Positions 24,256-33,630 of a stretch of 38,129 nucleotides of DNA are shown piece by piece (the stretch's first letter is position 1; the number at the start of each line of letters is the position of its first letter). Below the pieces are notes generated by a model. It made no database searches. It saw nothing but the letters and a program-made list of their open reading frames with translations, and was not told where the DNA came from. The position numbers and the translations under genes were made by a program. This DNA is from Aeromonas aquatica (lineage in GTDB: Bacteria > Pseudomonadota > Gammaproteobacteria > Enterobacterales > Aeromonadaceae), in the NCBI RefSeq assembly GCF_000764655.1, contig NZ_JRGL01000105.1, forward strand, positions 1 to 38,129, written 5' to 3'.

Positions 24256-25605
24256 ATGAGACTGGTACGTACCCTGCGCGGCCGGCTGGTGGTCATCGCG
24301 CTGGTCTGGTGTGGCCTGTTCCTGTTCGCCACCGGCTTCAGCCTGCAGACCATGATGCGCAACTACTGGCAGGAGGCGGAAGCCGATAGCCTGCGGTTGC
24401 AGCTCTACGATCTGCTCTCTCGTCTCGAGATCCAGCCCAACGGTCTGCCCTTGGCCACCGAGCCCATGGCGGATCCCCGCTACCTCCAGCCCTACTCCGG
24501 CTACTACTGGCAGCTGGAGCTGGGAGGGGAGGTGATCAGCCGCTCCCGCTCCCTGTGGGACGCCCATCTGAACACCCACGGCCTGAAGTCGGCCTTCGGT
24601 GACCCGGATCTGTTCGTCGGCAAGGGGCCCAACAAGGAGCCGCTGCTGATCATGACCCGCACCGTGCTGCTGCCGGGATCGGATCGGGTGTTCACCCTGG
24701 CGATGGCCAAGGACAGCACAGTCCTGACCCAGACCCTGAAGAAGACCCGCATCAGCCTGTTCCTGGGGCTGGGCTTTGCCGCCACCGGCCTGGTGCTGGG
24801 CTTCATGTTCCAGATCATCTATGGCCTGCGACCGCTCCATCTGCTGCGCCGTGAGCTCGGCCGGGTGCATCAGGGCCATCAGGAGGGATTCCGGCTGCGC
24901 TACCCGCTGGAGATCCAGCCCCTGGTGGAGGACATCAATCGCCTGCTGCACCACTACAGTGAGTTGCTGCAGCGGGCCCGCTCCCACACCGGCAACCTGG
25001 CCCATGCCCTCAAGACACCGCTCAGCATCATGCGCAATCAGGTGACCCAGTTGCCCCCCGAGGATCAGGCCGCCATCGGCGAGCAGCTCGACCAGATCCA
25101 GCGCCACATCGACTATCACCTCGGCAAGGCACGGGTGACCGGGGCTGCCAAGATCCTGGGGGTCTCGACCCCGGTGCGCGCGCGGGTGGAATACATCTGC
25201 CGTGCCTTTTCCCGCCTCTATCCGGGCAAGGAGGTGGACCTGCAGGTGCCGGCCAATCTGGCGGTCGGGGTGGAGGAGCAGGACTTCGACGAGATGGTGG
25301 GCAACCTGCTGGAGAACGCCTTCAAGTGGTCTCGCCTTCAAATTCGTATCTCCAGCGCCGAGCTGGGGGGCTGGATCACCCTGCGCATCGAGGATGATGG
25401 CCCCGGCATGAGCGAGGATCAGATCGCCAAAGCGGTGCTGCGCGGGGTGCGGCTCGACGAGAAGGTGCCGGGCTCGGGCCTGGGTCTCAACATAGTGTCA
25501 GACCTGGCGGAAGCCTACAGAGGCAGTCTCATCATGGGACGAGCAGAGCTGGGTGGTCTTGCCGCTTCTTTGTCGTTGCCCAAGGTGGCAAGGGTCGAGA
25601 GCTAG
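24256..25605 (+). CDS. PhoQ-like sensor histidine kinase
   Basis: A 449-residue kinase partner of the preceding regulator. TM1 lies at residues 10-28, and a periplasmic sensor of about 140 residues follows. TM2 is FLGLGFAATGLVLGFMF. A HAMP-like linker leads to the DHp helix HTGNLAHALKTPLSIM with the phospho-histidine in LAHALKTP, a PhoQ/PhoR-like form. The ATP-binding domain has NLLENAFKWS (N-box), EDDGPGM (G1) and GSGLGLNIVSDL (G2). The start at 24256 follows GGGAG. The periplasmic domain is shorter than the metal-binding acidic patch type of PhoQ would require me to confirm, so the signal is unknown. Confidence 0.88.
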   Translation: MRLVRTLRGRLVVIALVWCGLFLFATGFSLQTMMRNYWQEAEADSLRLQLYDLLSRLEIQPNGLPLATEPMADPRYLQPYSGYYWQLELGGEVISRSRSLWDAHLNTHGLKSAFGDPDLFVGKGPNKEPLLIMTRTVLLPGSDRVFTLAMAKDSTVLTQTLKKTRISLFLGLGFAATGLVLGFMFQIIYGLRPLHLLRRELGRVHQGHQEGFRLRYPLEIQPLVEDINRLLHHYSELLQRARSHTGNLAHALKTPLSIMRNQVTQLPPEDQAAIGEQLDQIQRHIDYHLGKARVTGAAKILGVSTPVRARVEYICRAFSRLYPGKEVDLQVPANLAVGVEEQDFDEMVGNLLENAFKWSRLQIRISSAELGGWITLRIEDDGPGMSEDQIAKAVLRGVRLDEKVPGSGLGLNIVSDLAEAYRGSLIMGRAELGGLAASLSLPKVARVES

Positions 25606-25648
25606 GCTTAAGATATGGTCCTTATTTCAAGTGGTAGGAAGGGTAGCA

Positions 25649-26110
25649 ATGACTGACGATCCATGGGCACTGTGCCATCTCGATGATTCATTCGATGCCT
25701 CGGTGCTGGGCACCAAGGGCGCCCAGCTCCAGTGGTTCGAGGACAGGGCATCCTTGATCGAATTCTTGCTGGAAGACTTCGTCGAGCTGCTGGCCGACGC
25801 GGGCGAGCTGGATGAGGAGCAGACCGAGAGTGCGCGCGAGCGCTTCACCCTGCTGGTGGAGCAGAGCCAGGATGATCGCGGTCTGATGGATGCCATCAAC
25901 GATCTCGCTTCCGGCCTGCGCCGCATCGCCTGGCTGGGGCCGCTCTCCGAGCTGGCGGAGATCAGCGACGACTTCGCGAGCGGGCTGCGTGCCTTCTTCT
26001 GGACCCAATACGATGGCGATGAGGACGATCCCGAAGCCTGGGTGCCAGAGGATCTCTGGCCACAACTGGTCGAGTGTGCGGAAGAATATATGGTAGAAGG
26101 CGATTTTTAA
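25649..26110 (+). CDS. acidic hypothetical protein after the kinase gene
   Basis: A 153-residue soluble protein, strongly acidic (many D and E, for example DGDEDDPEAWVPEDLWPQL) and mostly helical in appearance, with no signal peptide or membrane segment. AGGAAGGG lies ahead of the ATG. It starts 43 bp after the kinase gene with no terminator between, so it may be in the same operon. I do not recognise a family. No function is proposed. Confidence 0.7.
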   Translation: MTDDPWALCHLDDSFDASVLGTKGAQLQWFEDRASLIEFLLEDFVELLADAGELDEEQTESARERFTLLVEQSQDDRGLMDAINDLASGLRRIAWLGPLSELAEISDDFASGLRAFFWTQYDGDEDDPEAWVPEDLWPQLVECAEEYMVEGDF

Positions 26111-26208
26111 TCGATTAGTGACATATATTTTTATAAAAACTAGCGAACTATATGGTGAAACGAAGGGCTGCTGAACGGCTCTCGGACCTCCACAACAGTG
26201 ATAAATAA

Positions 26209-26237
26209 AAAAACGGCGCCTAGATGGCGCCGTTTTT
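26209..26237. terminator. bidirectional terminator between the acidic-protein gene and torA
   Basis: AAAAACGGCGCC (26209-26220) pairs with GGCGCCGTTTTT (26226-26237) around a 5-nt loop. It ends the leftward torCA transcript. Confidence 0.92.
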
Positions 26238-26254
26238 GTTGGCCAGCGCTGTAC

Positions 26255-28735
26255 TCAGGCGTTGGCGGGGACCCCGTGGGCGGTGTTGAGCAGCTCGGGA
26301 CCGCTGTACTTCTCGATCTGCAACTGGGCCATGTGGCCGCAGTTGCCCTGGGCCAGGCTGGAGGAGCCCTCGTCGAAGGTCAGGCAGTTGACGTTGCCGT
26401 TCTTGCAGATGGCGCCGACCTCGCCCGGCTTGGCCGGATCGAACCAGGCCCCCTCGCAGATCCGCACCACCCCGGGGCGAATGTCCTTCGATATCATGGC
26501 CCCCACCAGGATCTGGCCGCGATCGTTGAAGGCGCGCACCAAGTCTCCTTCTGCGATACCGCGGGCCTTGGCGTCGTCCGGGTGGATCAGGATGGCCTCC
26601 CGATCGGCGACGGCGAACTTGTCCCGCAGCGGCGTGTTGTCCAGCTGGGAGTGCAGCCGCTGGGTCGGGTGCGAGGTGTTCAGGGACAGCGGATAGCGGC
26701 TGGCCTGTTCGCCCTGGGCCCACTCCTTGGGCTCATACCACTTGGGATGACCAACACAATCGGCATAGCTCATGCCGGCGATGGCATTGGAGAAGATCTC
26801 TATCTTGCCGGACGGGGTGCCGAGCGGGTTGAGCAGCGGGTTGTCGCGAAAATCGGCGTGACGGATCCACTGACGGTTCGCCTCCGGGATGGGGAAGCGG
26901 ATGTAGTTGTTGGACTCCCAGAACATGTTGAACGGCGGTAGCGCCACCTTGGCACCGCGGGCCTGGGCGGCCATGCCGTCGTACATCTGCTTGAGCCACA
27001 GGGTCTCGTCCTTGCCCTCGGTATAGGCCTCCTGCAGGCCGAGCTTGGCGGCGACGGCGCTGAAGATGTCGAAGTCGTTGCGCGACTCGTGCTGGGGCGG
27101 CACGCACTGGTGCATGGGGAAGACGTAACGCTGGGAGTAGTCACCCCCCATCTCGAGATCGTTGCGCTCGTAGCTGGTGGTCACCGGCAGCACTATGTCG
27201 GCGTGCTTGGCGGTGGCGGTCCAGTAGGGCTCGTGCACTATCACCGTCTGCGGCTTGCGCCAGGCCTGCAGCAGGTTGTTGGTGTCCTGATGGTGGTGGA
27301 AGGGGTTGCCGCCTGCCACGTAGACCAGTTTGACATCCGGGTAGGTCAGCTTGCGGCCGTTGAAGTCGATGGTCTTGCCGGGGTTGGCCAGGCAGTCGGC
27401 GATGCGGGCCACCGGGATGGGCGCCGGACTGTTCTGCGGCGCCGTCCCGGCCGAGATGCCTGCCAATATGCCGCCCTTGGCGGTGGGGCTGCCGCCGGAT
27501 GAGTAGTGATAACTGAAGCCATAGCCGCCCCCCGGCAGGCCGATCTGCCCCAGCATGGCGGCCAGGGTGACCAGCATCCAGTTCGGCTGCTCGCCGTGAT
27601 GCTGACGCTGCATGCCCCAGCCCGCCATGATCATGGTGCGCTTGGAGGCCATGTCGAGGGCCAGCTGGCGGATCACCTTGGCCTCGACCCCACAGACGGT
27701 GGAAGCCCACTCGGCGCTCTTCGGCTGACCGTCGTCCTTGCCGAGCAGGTAGTCGAGGAACTTGTCGAAGCCGACGGTGTAGCGCTCGAGGAAGGCCTGA
27801 TCGTGCTTCTTCTCGCTATAGAGGGTATGAGCCACCCCCAGCATCATGGCCACATCGGTGTAGGCGTTCGGGGCAATCCACTCGGCGTTGGCCAGCTTGG
27901 CGGTCTCGTTGTAGACGGGATCTATGCTGATGATGCGGGTGCCCTTCTCCTTCAACGCCTTGAAGCCTGCCTGGCCCTCGTGATCCGGCATGTTCCAGCT
28001 GTTCTTCAGGGTGACCTGGGCGTTGACCCCCCAGAGCACCACCAGTTCCGCATGTTCCACCACGTTTGGCCAGGCGGTCTGCTGCTCATACACCTCGATG
28101 GAGCCCATCACGTGGGACATGATCACCTGGGCCGCGCCTGTGGAGTAATCCCCGGCGTAGCCGGTGAAGCCGCCAGAGAGGTTCATCAACCGGTGCAGCA
28201 GGGTGCGGCTGTTGTGGAACATGCCCACACTCTTCCAGCCGTAGGAACCGGCATGGATGGCCTGGGGACCGAAGTCGCTCTGCACCCGCTTGATCTCGCC
28301 GGCGACCAGCGCTATGGCCTGATCCCAGCTCACCCGTACCCATTCGTCGGCACCGCGCAGCTCGGGGCTGGCACCCGGGCCATGCTCCAGCCAGCTCTTG
28401 CGCACCATGGGGTACTTGATGCGGTTCTTGGCATGGACCTGGAACGGCGCCATGTCGATGAGGTCGTTCGGTGCCGGATCGTCGGCCACCGGCTGCACCC
28501 GGATCATGCGACCATCGGCGACTATGGCCTCGAAGGCTCCCCAGTGTGCACCTGTGAGAATGCCTTTCTGGGCCGGCACCAGGGTAGGGAACTGTTCAAG
28601 CGCCGTGCTGATGGCTTGCGCCAGGGCGTGCTTGGGGAACAGACCGGCGAGCAGCGGCAGTGCGGCACAGGCCCCCAGCCCCTTGAGCAGGCTGCGGCGG
28701 GACAGATTGGTCTGTTGGTCATTGAAAAAAGTCAT
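26255..28735 (-). CDS. torA: trimethylamine-N-oxide reductase TorA
   Basis: An 826-residue periplasmic molybdenum enzyme of the DMSO reductase family, the terminal reductase for anaerobic respiration on TMAO. The Tat signal is LSRRSLLKGLG (residues 11-21). The Mo-ligating serine is about Ser198 in YAGDYSTGAAQVI. Other family landmarks are QRQHHGEQPNWMLVTLAAML, LPVTTSYERNDLEMGGDYS and SLNTSHPTQRLHSQLDNT. The high match to E. coli TorA and the adjacent torC favour TorA over DmsA or BisC. AGAGGAA lies ahead of the ATG, 22 bp after torC. No torD chaperone gene follows: a terminator comes next. Confidence 0.95.
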   Translation of the reverse strand: MTFFNDQQTNLSRRSLLKGLGACAALPLLAGLFPKHALAQAISTALEQFPTLVPAQKGILTGAHWGAFEAIVADGRMIRVQPVADDPAPNDLIDMAPFQVHAKNRIKYPMVRKSWLEHGPGASPELRGADEWVRVSWDQAIALVAGEIKRVQSDFGPQAIHAGSYGWKSVGMFHNSRTLLHRLMNLSGGFTGYAGDYSTGAAQVIMSHVMGSIEVYEQQTAWPNVVEHAELVVLWGVNAQVTLKNSWNMPDHEGQAGFKALKEKGTRIISIDPVYNETAKLANAEWIAPNAYTDVAMMLGVAHTLYSEKKHDQAFLERYTVGFDKFLDYLLGKDDGQPKSAEWASTVCGVEAKVIRQLALDMASKRTMIMAGWGMQRQHHGEQPNWMLVTLAAMLGQIGLPGGGYGFSYHYSSGGSPTAKGGILAGISAGTAPQNSPAPIPVARIADCLANPGKTIDFNGRKLTYPDVKLVYVAGGNPFHHHQDTNNLLQAWRKPQTVIVHEPYWTATAKHADIVLPVTTSYERNDLEMGGDYSQRYVFPMHQCVPPQHESRNDFDIFSAVAAKLGLQEAYTEGKDETLWLKQMYDGMAAQARGAKVALPPFNMFWESNNYIRFPIPEANRQWIRHADFRDNPLLNPLGTPSGKIEIFSNAIAGMSYADCVGHPKWYEPKEWAQGEQASRYPLSLNTSHPTQRLHSQLDNTPLRDKFAVADREAILIHPDDAKARGIAEGDLVRAFNDRGQILVGAMISKDIRPGVVRICEGAWFDPAKPGEVGAICKNGNVNCLTFDEGSSSLAQGNCGHMAQLQIEKYSGPELLNTAHGVPANA

Positions 28736-28757
28736 ATGGGATTCCTCTGTTCCAGCC

Positions 28758-29888
28758 TTAGTGGGCCGCGCTCATGTCACTGGCGTGTTTTTGCACGTAT
28801 TGGGTCAGCATGCGGGCCTGCTCCGGGGTGAGGGAGGTGCGTGATTCCATGCCCTTGATGACGCCGATCCACTGGTTGGCGTTGAAGTGATCCAGCGCGG
28901 TCAGGCCGTGGCAGCCGGTGCAGTTGTTGGACATCAGGGTGGAGGCGTATTGCCACAGCTTGCCCTGATCGCCGATGAGCTGGCGCTGATCCACCCAGGC
29001 GGTCAGCTTGACCTGATGCCAGGTGAGGTTGGTGGCGCTGTCGGTCTCGCTCTTGCCGGTGACCAGCGCCTGCTTGGCGGCGTCGCCGACCAGCACGCTC
29101 AGGATGCGCTTGCCGGGGGCGGCGTAGAACACCTCGCTCACCCCGTCCTGCTGCCAGCCTTCGATCAGTACCTGGGCGCGACCGTTGTCGTTGGCCAGGA
29201 TCTCGACTTGGGTCGATGGCATCAGGGTGCCCTCGTCCGTGGTCGCCTTGGCATCGAGGAACAGCGGCGTGGTGGCGATGGCGTAGCGAGTGGTGACAGT
29301 CGCCGGGGTCTGGGCGGCGGCGGCCGCCAGTTCACTGGCGGCGGCGGCGGCCAGGCCACTCATGTCCGGCATGATGTGGGCGACTCCGCGGTGACAGTCG
29401 ATGCAGGTCTGGCCCTCCTTGATGGCCACCGGGTGCTCGGCGCGGGCGTTGGGACGCTGGGCCAGGATGTCCATGGCGGCGTAGCTGTGGCAGCTGCGGC
29501 AGGTGGCGGAGTCATTGGCCTTGAGCTGATCCCAGACCGTCTGGGCCATGCGCAGCTTGTGCGCCTCGTACTTTTCAGGCGTGTCGAGCGTGCCGAGTGC
29601 CTCGTGGTAGATATCTTTCACGGCGCGGATCTTGGTCCACAGATAGGAGCCGGGGTCATTGGGGATGTGGCAGTCGGCGCACTCGGCCCGGATCCCCTTC
29701 ACGTTCTGGAAGTGCACGCTGCCCTGATATTCGGCCAGCGGTGTCTGCATGGAGTGGCAGGAGACACAGAACTCGGTGGAGCTGGTCTTGTGCAGCACGG
29801 TGACGGTGACTCCCAGCGCCGCGACGCCCAGCAGGGCCCCGAGCAGCAGGAGCCAGAACCAGGTCTTTCTCAACATTTTTCCAAGCAT
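28758..29888 (-). CDS. torC: pentaheme c-type cytochrome TorC
   Basis: A 376-residue membrane-anchored cytochrome that takes electrons from menaquinol to TorA. A single N-terminal TM segment (FWLLLLGALLGVAALGVTV) anchors the NapC/NirT domain with four CxxCH sites: CVSCH, CADCH, CRSCH and CIDCH. A C-terminal domain carries a fifth, CTGCH, which is the TorC-specific arrangement. An alanine-rich linker (AAAAASELAAAAAQ) joins the two parts. It is the first gene of a torCA operon. ATG 29888 is used; an ATG at 29876 with closer GGAAAA is also possible. Confidence 0.93.
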   Translation of the reverse strand: MLGKMLRKTWFWLLLLGALLGVAALGVTVTVLHKTSSTEFCVSCHSMQTPLAEYQGSVHFQNVKGIRAECADCHIPNDPGSYLWTKIRAVKDIYHEALGTLDTPEKYEAHKLRMAQTVWDQLKANDSATCRSCHSYAAMDILAQRPNARAEHPVAIKEGQTCIDCHRGVAHIMPDMSGLAAAAASELAAAAAQTPATVTTRYAIATTPLFLDAKATTDEGTLMPSTQVEILANDNGRAQVLIEGWQQDGVSEVFYAAPGKRILSVLVGDAAKQALVTGKSETDSATNLTWHQVKLTAWVDQRQLIGDQGKLWQYASTLMSNNCTGCHGLTALDHFNANQWIGVIKGMESRTSLTPEQARMLTQYVQKHASDMSAAH

Positions 29889-30173
29889 GGCGGCAGTTCC
29901 CTACGATCAAATATTACCAATATAGTAGTAGTCTTGGCGGATGAGGGGTTGACCTCGGTTATGGTTTTTATTCTTTAAATTGGATTTTTTTCGTTTTAAA
30001 TTCCATTTAAGTTTTAATGTATGAATTTAAATCAAATTCTAGTTGTTAACCTTGTTAGTTTAGCCTTATTTGACACCCTTTAAATCATCAAATCCGCACG
30101 AGTCATGCTGGAAACGGCTCTGACTCGATGTTTTGCTCCCCGGTATGACCACCGGGCTCTGAATGGACAGGTG
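29889..30173. promoter_or_regulatory. AT-rich torC upstream control region
   Basis: The first part (about 29900-30090) is strikingly AT-rich and must carry the torCA promoter. An FNR-like half-match lies at 30022-30035 (minus strand TTGATTTAAATTCA). The second part holds two stem-loops: CGAGTCA (30099-30105) with TGACTCG (30121-30127), and CCCGGT with ACCGGG near 30138-30155. I could not identify TorR boxes with confidence and see no gene here. Confidence 0.45.
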
Positions 30174-30203
30174 TTGGGCTTTGCGAAAGGCTCGATATAT
30201 ACT
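30174..30203 (+). promoter_or_regulatory. candidate topB promoter
   Basis: TTGGGC (30174-30179) and TATACT (30198-30203), or TATATA (30196-30201), give spacings of 18 or 16 bp. The -10 overlaps the LexA box, the arrangement expected for direct repression. Confidence 0.5.
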
Positions 30204-30219
30204 GTTTGCATATACAGTG
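30200..30219. promoter_or_regulatory. LexA (SOS) box upstream of topB
   Basis: TACTGTTTGCATATACAGTG matches the gammaproteobacterial LexA consensus CTGT-N8-ACAG with flanking T/A bases and a largely AT core. It sits 17 bp ahead of the topB start codon and overlaps the putative -10. Confidence 0.8.
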
Positions 30220-30235
30220 ATCAGGTTTGTCAGTC

Positions 30236-32191
30236 ATGCGACTCTTTATTGCCGAGAAGCCCAGCCTGGGCCGCGCCATCGCCGATGCCCTGCCCAAGCC
30301 CCACAAGAAGGGGGAGGGCTTTATCGAGACCGCAGGGGGGGATGTGGTGACCTGGTGCATCGGCCACCTGCTGGAGCAGGCCGAGCCCGATGCCTATGAC
30401 GCCGCCTACAAGCAGTGGCGCATGGAACAGCTCCCCATCATTCCCGGCCAGTGGCAGCTGGTGGCCAAGCCCAAGACCAGGGCCCAGCTCACCGTCATCA
30501 AGCGGCTGATCAAGCAGGCCGACTGCGTGGTGAATGCCGGCGACCCGGACAGGGAGGGGCAGTTGCTGGTGGACGAGGTGATCGACTTTCTCGGCTATCC
30601 CAAGACCAAGCCGGTGCAGCGCTGCCTCATCAGCGATCTCAACCCGCCAGCGGTGCGCCGGGCCCTCGACAAGCTGCGGGACAACAAGGAGTTCGTGCCG
30701 CTGGCGGTCTCGGCCCTGGCCCGCAGCCGTGCCGACTGGCTCTATGGCATCAACATGACCCGGGCCTACACCCTGCTCGGGCGCAAGGGGGGCTGTAGCG
30801 AGCTGCTGTCGGTCGGCCGGGTGCAGACCCCGCTGCTGGGGCTGGTGGTGCGGCGGGATCTGGAGATAGACGCCTTCGTGCCCAAGCCCTTCTTCGAGGT
30901 GCTGGCCCATGTGGTGACGCCGGGCAACGAGCGGTTCGGCGCCAAGTGGCTGCCGTCCGAGGCCTGCGCTCCCTGGCAGGATGAGGAGGGGCGGGTGCTC
31001 AACCGGGCCTTGGCCGCCAAGGTGGTGGAGCGGATCAAAGGCCAGCCTGCCCAGGTGGAGGAGGTCGAGGAGCAGGCCCGCAAGCAGACGGCACCGCTGC
31101 CCTACAACCTCTCCAGCCTGCAGATCGATGCCGCCAGGCGCTTTGGCATGGATGCCAAGCGGGTGCTGGATGTCTGCCAGGCACTCTACGAGCGCCACAA
31201 GCTCATCACCTACCCCAGATCCGACAGCCGCCACCTGCCCAGCGATCACTTCAATCGGGCACCCCAGGTGCGGGATGCCATCGCCACCACGGCCCCGGCC
31301 CTGGCCAAGGCGGTGAGCGAGGCAGATGGCAAGCTGCGCAGCAAGGCGTGGAATGATGGCAAGGTGGATGCCCATCACGCCATCATCCCCACCGAGAAAC
31401 ATGGCAACCTGGCCAGCCTCTCCGCCGACGAGGGCAAGCTCTATGGCCTGATCGCCCGCCAGTATCTGCTGCAGTTCTACCCGCCGTTCGAGTACAACGA
31501 CAGCAAAGTGCTGCTGCGCATCGCCGGGGGCCTGTTCCAGGCCAAGGCCAGGCGCATCCTCAAGGCCGGCTGGAAGGCGCTGCTGGGGGTGGAAGAGGAC
31601 GATGAAGAGGAGGCGGGGAGCCTGCCCGCCCTGCGCCAGGGCGAGCAGTTGCAGTGTGAACGGGGCGAGTTGCTGGAGAAGATGACCCAGGCCCCCAAGT
31701 CGTTCACCGACGCCACCCTGCTTGCCGCCATGACCGGCATCGCCCGCCATGTGCAGGATCCCGAGATCCGCAAGACCCTGCGCGAGACCGATGGCCTAGG
31801 CACCGAAGCGACCCGGGCCGGCATCATAGACCTGCTGTTCAAGCGGCGCTTCCTGGTGCGCCAGGGCAAGAGCATCAAGGCCACCCCCACCGGGCGGGCC
31901 CTGATCCTGGCGCTGCCCGCCAGCGCTACCACCCCGGATATGACGGCGCTGTGGGAGCAGCTCCTCGGCCAGATCGCCGAGCGTCACGCCAGCTACCAGC
32001 AGTTCATGGGACCGCTCACCGAACAGCTGCATGGGTTGATTGAGGGGGCCAGGCAGGATTCCGGCGCCAGCTTCAGCGCTTTGCCCAAGGCACCAGAAGG
32101 AGCCGCCAAGCGGCATTTCACCCGCCGTAGCAGTGGAAAGAGTGGGGGCAAGAGTACAAGCAAGCGCCCGACCCGAACCAAGGCGGCCTGA
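30236..32191 (+). CDS. topB: DNA topoisomerase III TopB
   Basis: A 651-residue type IA topoisomerase, close in length to E. coli TopB (653). It decatenates replication intermediates by single-strand passage, often with RecQ. The TOPRIM domain starts at [19 protein letters not shown] and has the acidic triad region [16 protein letters not shown]. The active-site tyrosine is in [13 protein letters not shown] near residue 328. The C-terminal tail is basic ([18 protein letters not shown]). A TTG at 30227 is rejected in favour of the ATG at 30236. The upstream LexA box suggests induction by DNA damage. Confidence 0.95.
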   Translation: MRLFIAEKPSLGRAIADALPKPHKKGEGFIETAGGDVVTWCIGHLLEQAEPDAYDAAYKQWRMEQLPIIPGQWQLVAKPKTRAQLTVIKRLIKQADCVVNAGDPDREGQLLVDEVIDFLGYPKTKPVQRCLISDLNPPAVRRALDKLRDNKEFVPLAVSALARSRADWLYGINMTRAYTLLGRKGGCSELLSVGRVQTPLLGLVVRRDLEIDAFVPKPFFEVLAHVVTPGNERFGAKWLPSEACAPWQDEEGRVLNRALAAKVVERIKGQPAQVEEVEEQARKQTAPLPYNLSSLQIDAARRFGMDAKRVLDVCQALYERHKLITYPRSDSRHLPSDHFNRAPQVRDAIATTAPALAKAVSEADGKLRSKAWNDGKVDAHHAIIPTEKHGNLASLSADEGKLYGLIARQYLLQFYPPFEYNDSKVLLRIAGGLFQAKARRILKAGWKALLGVEEDDEEEAGSLPALRQGEQLQCERGELLEKMTQAPKSFTDATLLAAMTGIARHVQDPEIRKTLRETDGLGTEATRAGIIDLLFKRRFLVRQGKSIKATPTGRALILALPASATTPDMTALWEQLLGQIAERHASYQQFMGPLTEQLHGLIEGARQDSGASFSALPKAPEGAAKRHFTRRSSGKSGGKSTSKRPTRTKAA

Positions 32192-32214
32192 GGCTTTTCG
32201 AGGCCTATGTCTGC

Positions 32215-32250
32215 AATATAAAAGAGGGGCTTTCGCCCCTTTTTTATATT
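32215..32250. terminator. bidirectional terminator between topB and ktrB
   Basis: AATATAAAAGAGGGGC (32215-32230) pairs along all 16 positions (one G-U) with GCCCCTTTTTTATATT (32235-32250) around TTTC. It serves both convergent genes. Confidence 0.93.
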
Positions 32251-32274
32251 GAAATTATGCAATGAAGCAGTGAG

Positions 32275-33630
32275 TTAACCTGTGTAGACCCCCTCTTCCG
32301 GGTAGCGAATGCGGGTCTCGCTCGGCCTTGCCAGCATCAACGCCAGGGTGAGGGGACCGAGACGGCCGCAGATCATCACCAGCACCAGGATGAACTTGCC
32401 AGGGGAGCTCAATCCGGGCGTGATGCCGGTGGTGAGCCCCACGGTGGCGAAGGCCGAGATGGTCTCGAACATGATCTTGTCCAGCGAAACGGATTCCGTC
32501 AGGGTCAGCAGGAACATGGCGAGCATCAGTACCATGGTGCTGACGATGATGATGGCCAGGGAGCGGGTCACTATCTGGGGTGACAGGGTCCGGCCGAAGG
32601 CGGTGACATGGGGTCGCTTGGTCAGGAAGGCCCGGGTTGCCAGCAACACCACGGCGAAGGTGGTCACCTTGATGCCGCCCCCCGTCGAGGTTGCCCCAGC
32701 CCCGATAAACATCAGCATCATCATGAACAGCAGGGAGGCGGGCACCATCTGGCCTATGTCGACGGTGTTGAAGCCCGCGGTGCGCGCCGTGGCGGACTGG
32801 AAGAAAGCCGCCAGCCATTGGCCGCCCATGCCTGCCTTGCCGAAGGTACCCGGATTGTTGTGCTCCAGCAGCCAAAACATCAGGGTGCCCAGCAGCAGCA
32901 GGGCCGGCGTCATCAGCAGCATCAGCTTGCTGTGCAGCTTCAGCTTGCGCCAGCGACGGTTGCGTACCAGATCGACGATGACGGTGAAGCCGATCCCGCC
33001 GAGGATGAGCAGGGCCGGTATGGTCAGGCTGATGATGGGATCGTCTCTGTAGTCGATGAGGTTGTTGGCAAACAGCGAGAAGCCGGCGTTGTTGAAGGCC
33101 GACACCGCGTGGAAGAAGCTGACGTAGAGGCCGTGGTGCCAGCCCATCTCCGGTACCCAGCGGATGGCCATGATGGCGGTGCCGATGAGCTGGGCGATGA
33201 GCGCGAACAGCACTATGCGTTTGACCAGCTGGATGATGTTGACCGAGCCCTCTTGCCCCAGCGCCTCCTTGGCCAGCACCTGTTGGCGCAGGCCGACCCG
33301 CTTGCTGAACATGGCGATGAGCAGCAGGGTCATGGTCATCTGGCCGAGACCGCCAATCTCCATCAGCATCAGCAGGATGATCTGCCCCTGCAGGGTGAAG
33401 GCGGTGCCGGTATCCACCACCCCGAGACCGGTCACGCTGATGGCGGAGGTGGCGGTAAAGAGGGCGTTGATGAAGGTGACCTCGCCGTTGTGGCTGGAGG
33501 GCTGCACCAGAAACAGGGTGCCGATCAGCAAAATGATGAGAAAACTGCCCAGGATCAGCCTGGCCTCGCTCCAGCGGGAGCGGCTCTCCCGCGGCAAGGC
33601 GAAGGCGTAGTTGCTGCGCCAGTGGATCAT
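32275..33630 (-). CDS. ktrB: sodium-dependent potassium uptake channel subunit KtrB
   Basis: A 451-residue membrane protein of the Trk/Ktr/HKT superfamily forming the K+ pathway of the KtrAB system. Four pore-loop motifs with the selectivity glycine are visible: SAISVTGLGV, SAFNNAGFS, ARTAGFNTVD and FATVGLTTGITP. The length fits KtrB rather than TrkH. The ATG at 33630 overlaps the ktrA stop in an ATGA, so translation is coupled; the longer frame from 33645 is rejected for that reason. As in Vibrio, ktrA precedes ktrB. Confidence 0.93.
   Translation of the reverse strand: MIHWRSNYAFALPRESRSRWSEARLILGSFLIILLIGTLFLVQPSSHNGEVTFINALFTATSAISVTGLGVVDTGTAFTLQGQIILLMLMEIGGLGQMTMTLLLIAMFSKRVGLRQQVLAKEALGQEGSVNIIQLVKRIVLFALIAQLIGTAIMAIRWVPEMGWHHGLYVSFFHAVSAFNNAGFSLFANNLIDYRDDPIISLTIPALLILGGIGFTVIVDLVRNRRWRKLKLHSKLMLLMTPALLLLGTLMFWLLEHNNPGTFGKAGMGGQWLAAFFQSATARTAGFNTVDIGQMVPASLLFMMMLMFIGAGATSTGGGIKVTTFAVVLLATRAFLTKRPHVTAFGRTLSPQIVTRSLAIIIVSTMVLMLAMFLLTLTESVSLDKIMFETISAFATVGLTTGITPGLSSPGKFILVLVMICGRLGPLTLALMLARPSETRIRYPEEGVYTG

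Noticed and set aside
23503..25341. 612-residue open frame antisense to the two-component genes
   Set aside because: Antisense to two clearly recognised genes; histidine- and glutamine-rich composition typical of reverse-strand frames in GC-rich DNA.
26087..26155. Possible tail copy after the acidic-protein gene (shared TATATGGT, about 62 bp apart)
   Set aside because: Only an 8-bp match plus a few bases in AT-rich DNA; too weak to count with the other tail duplications.
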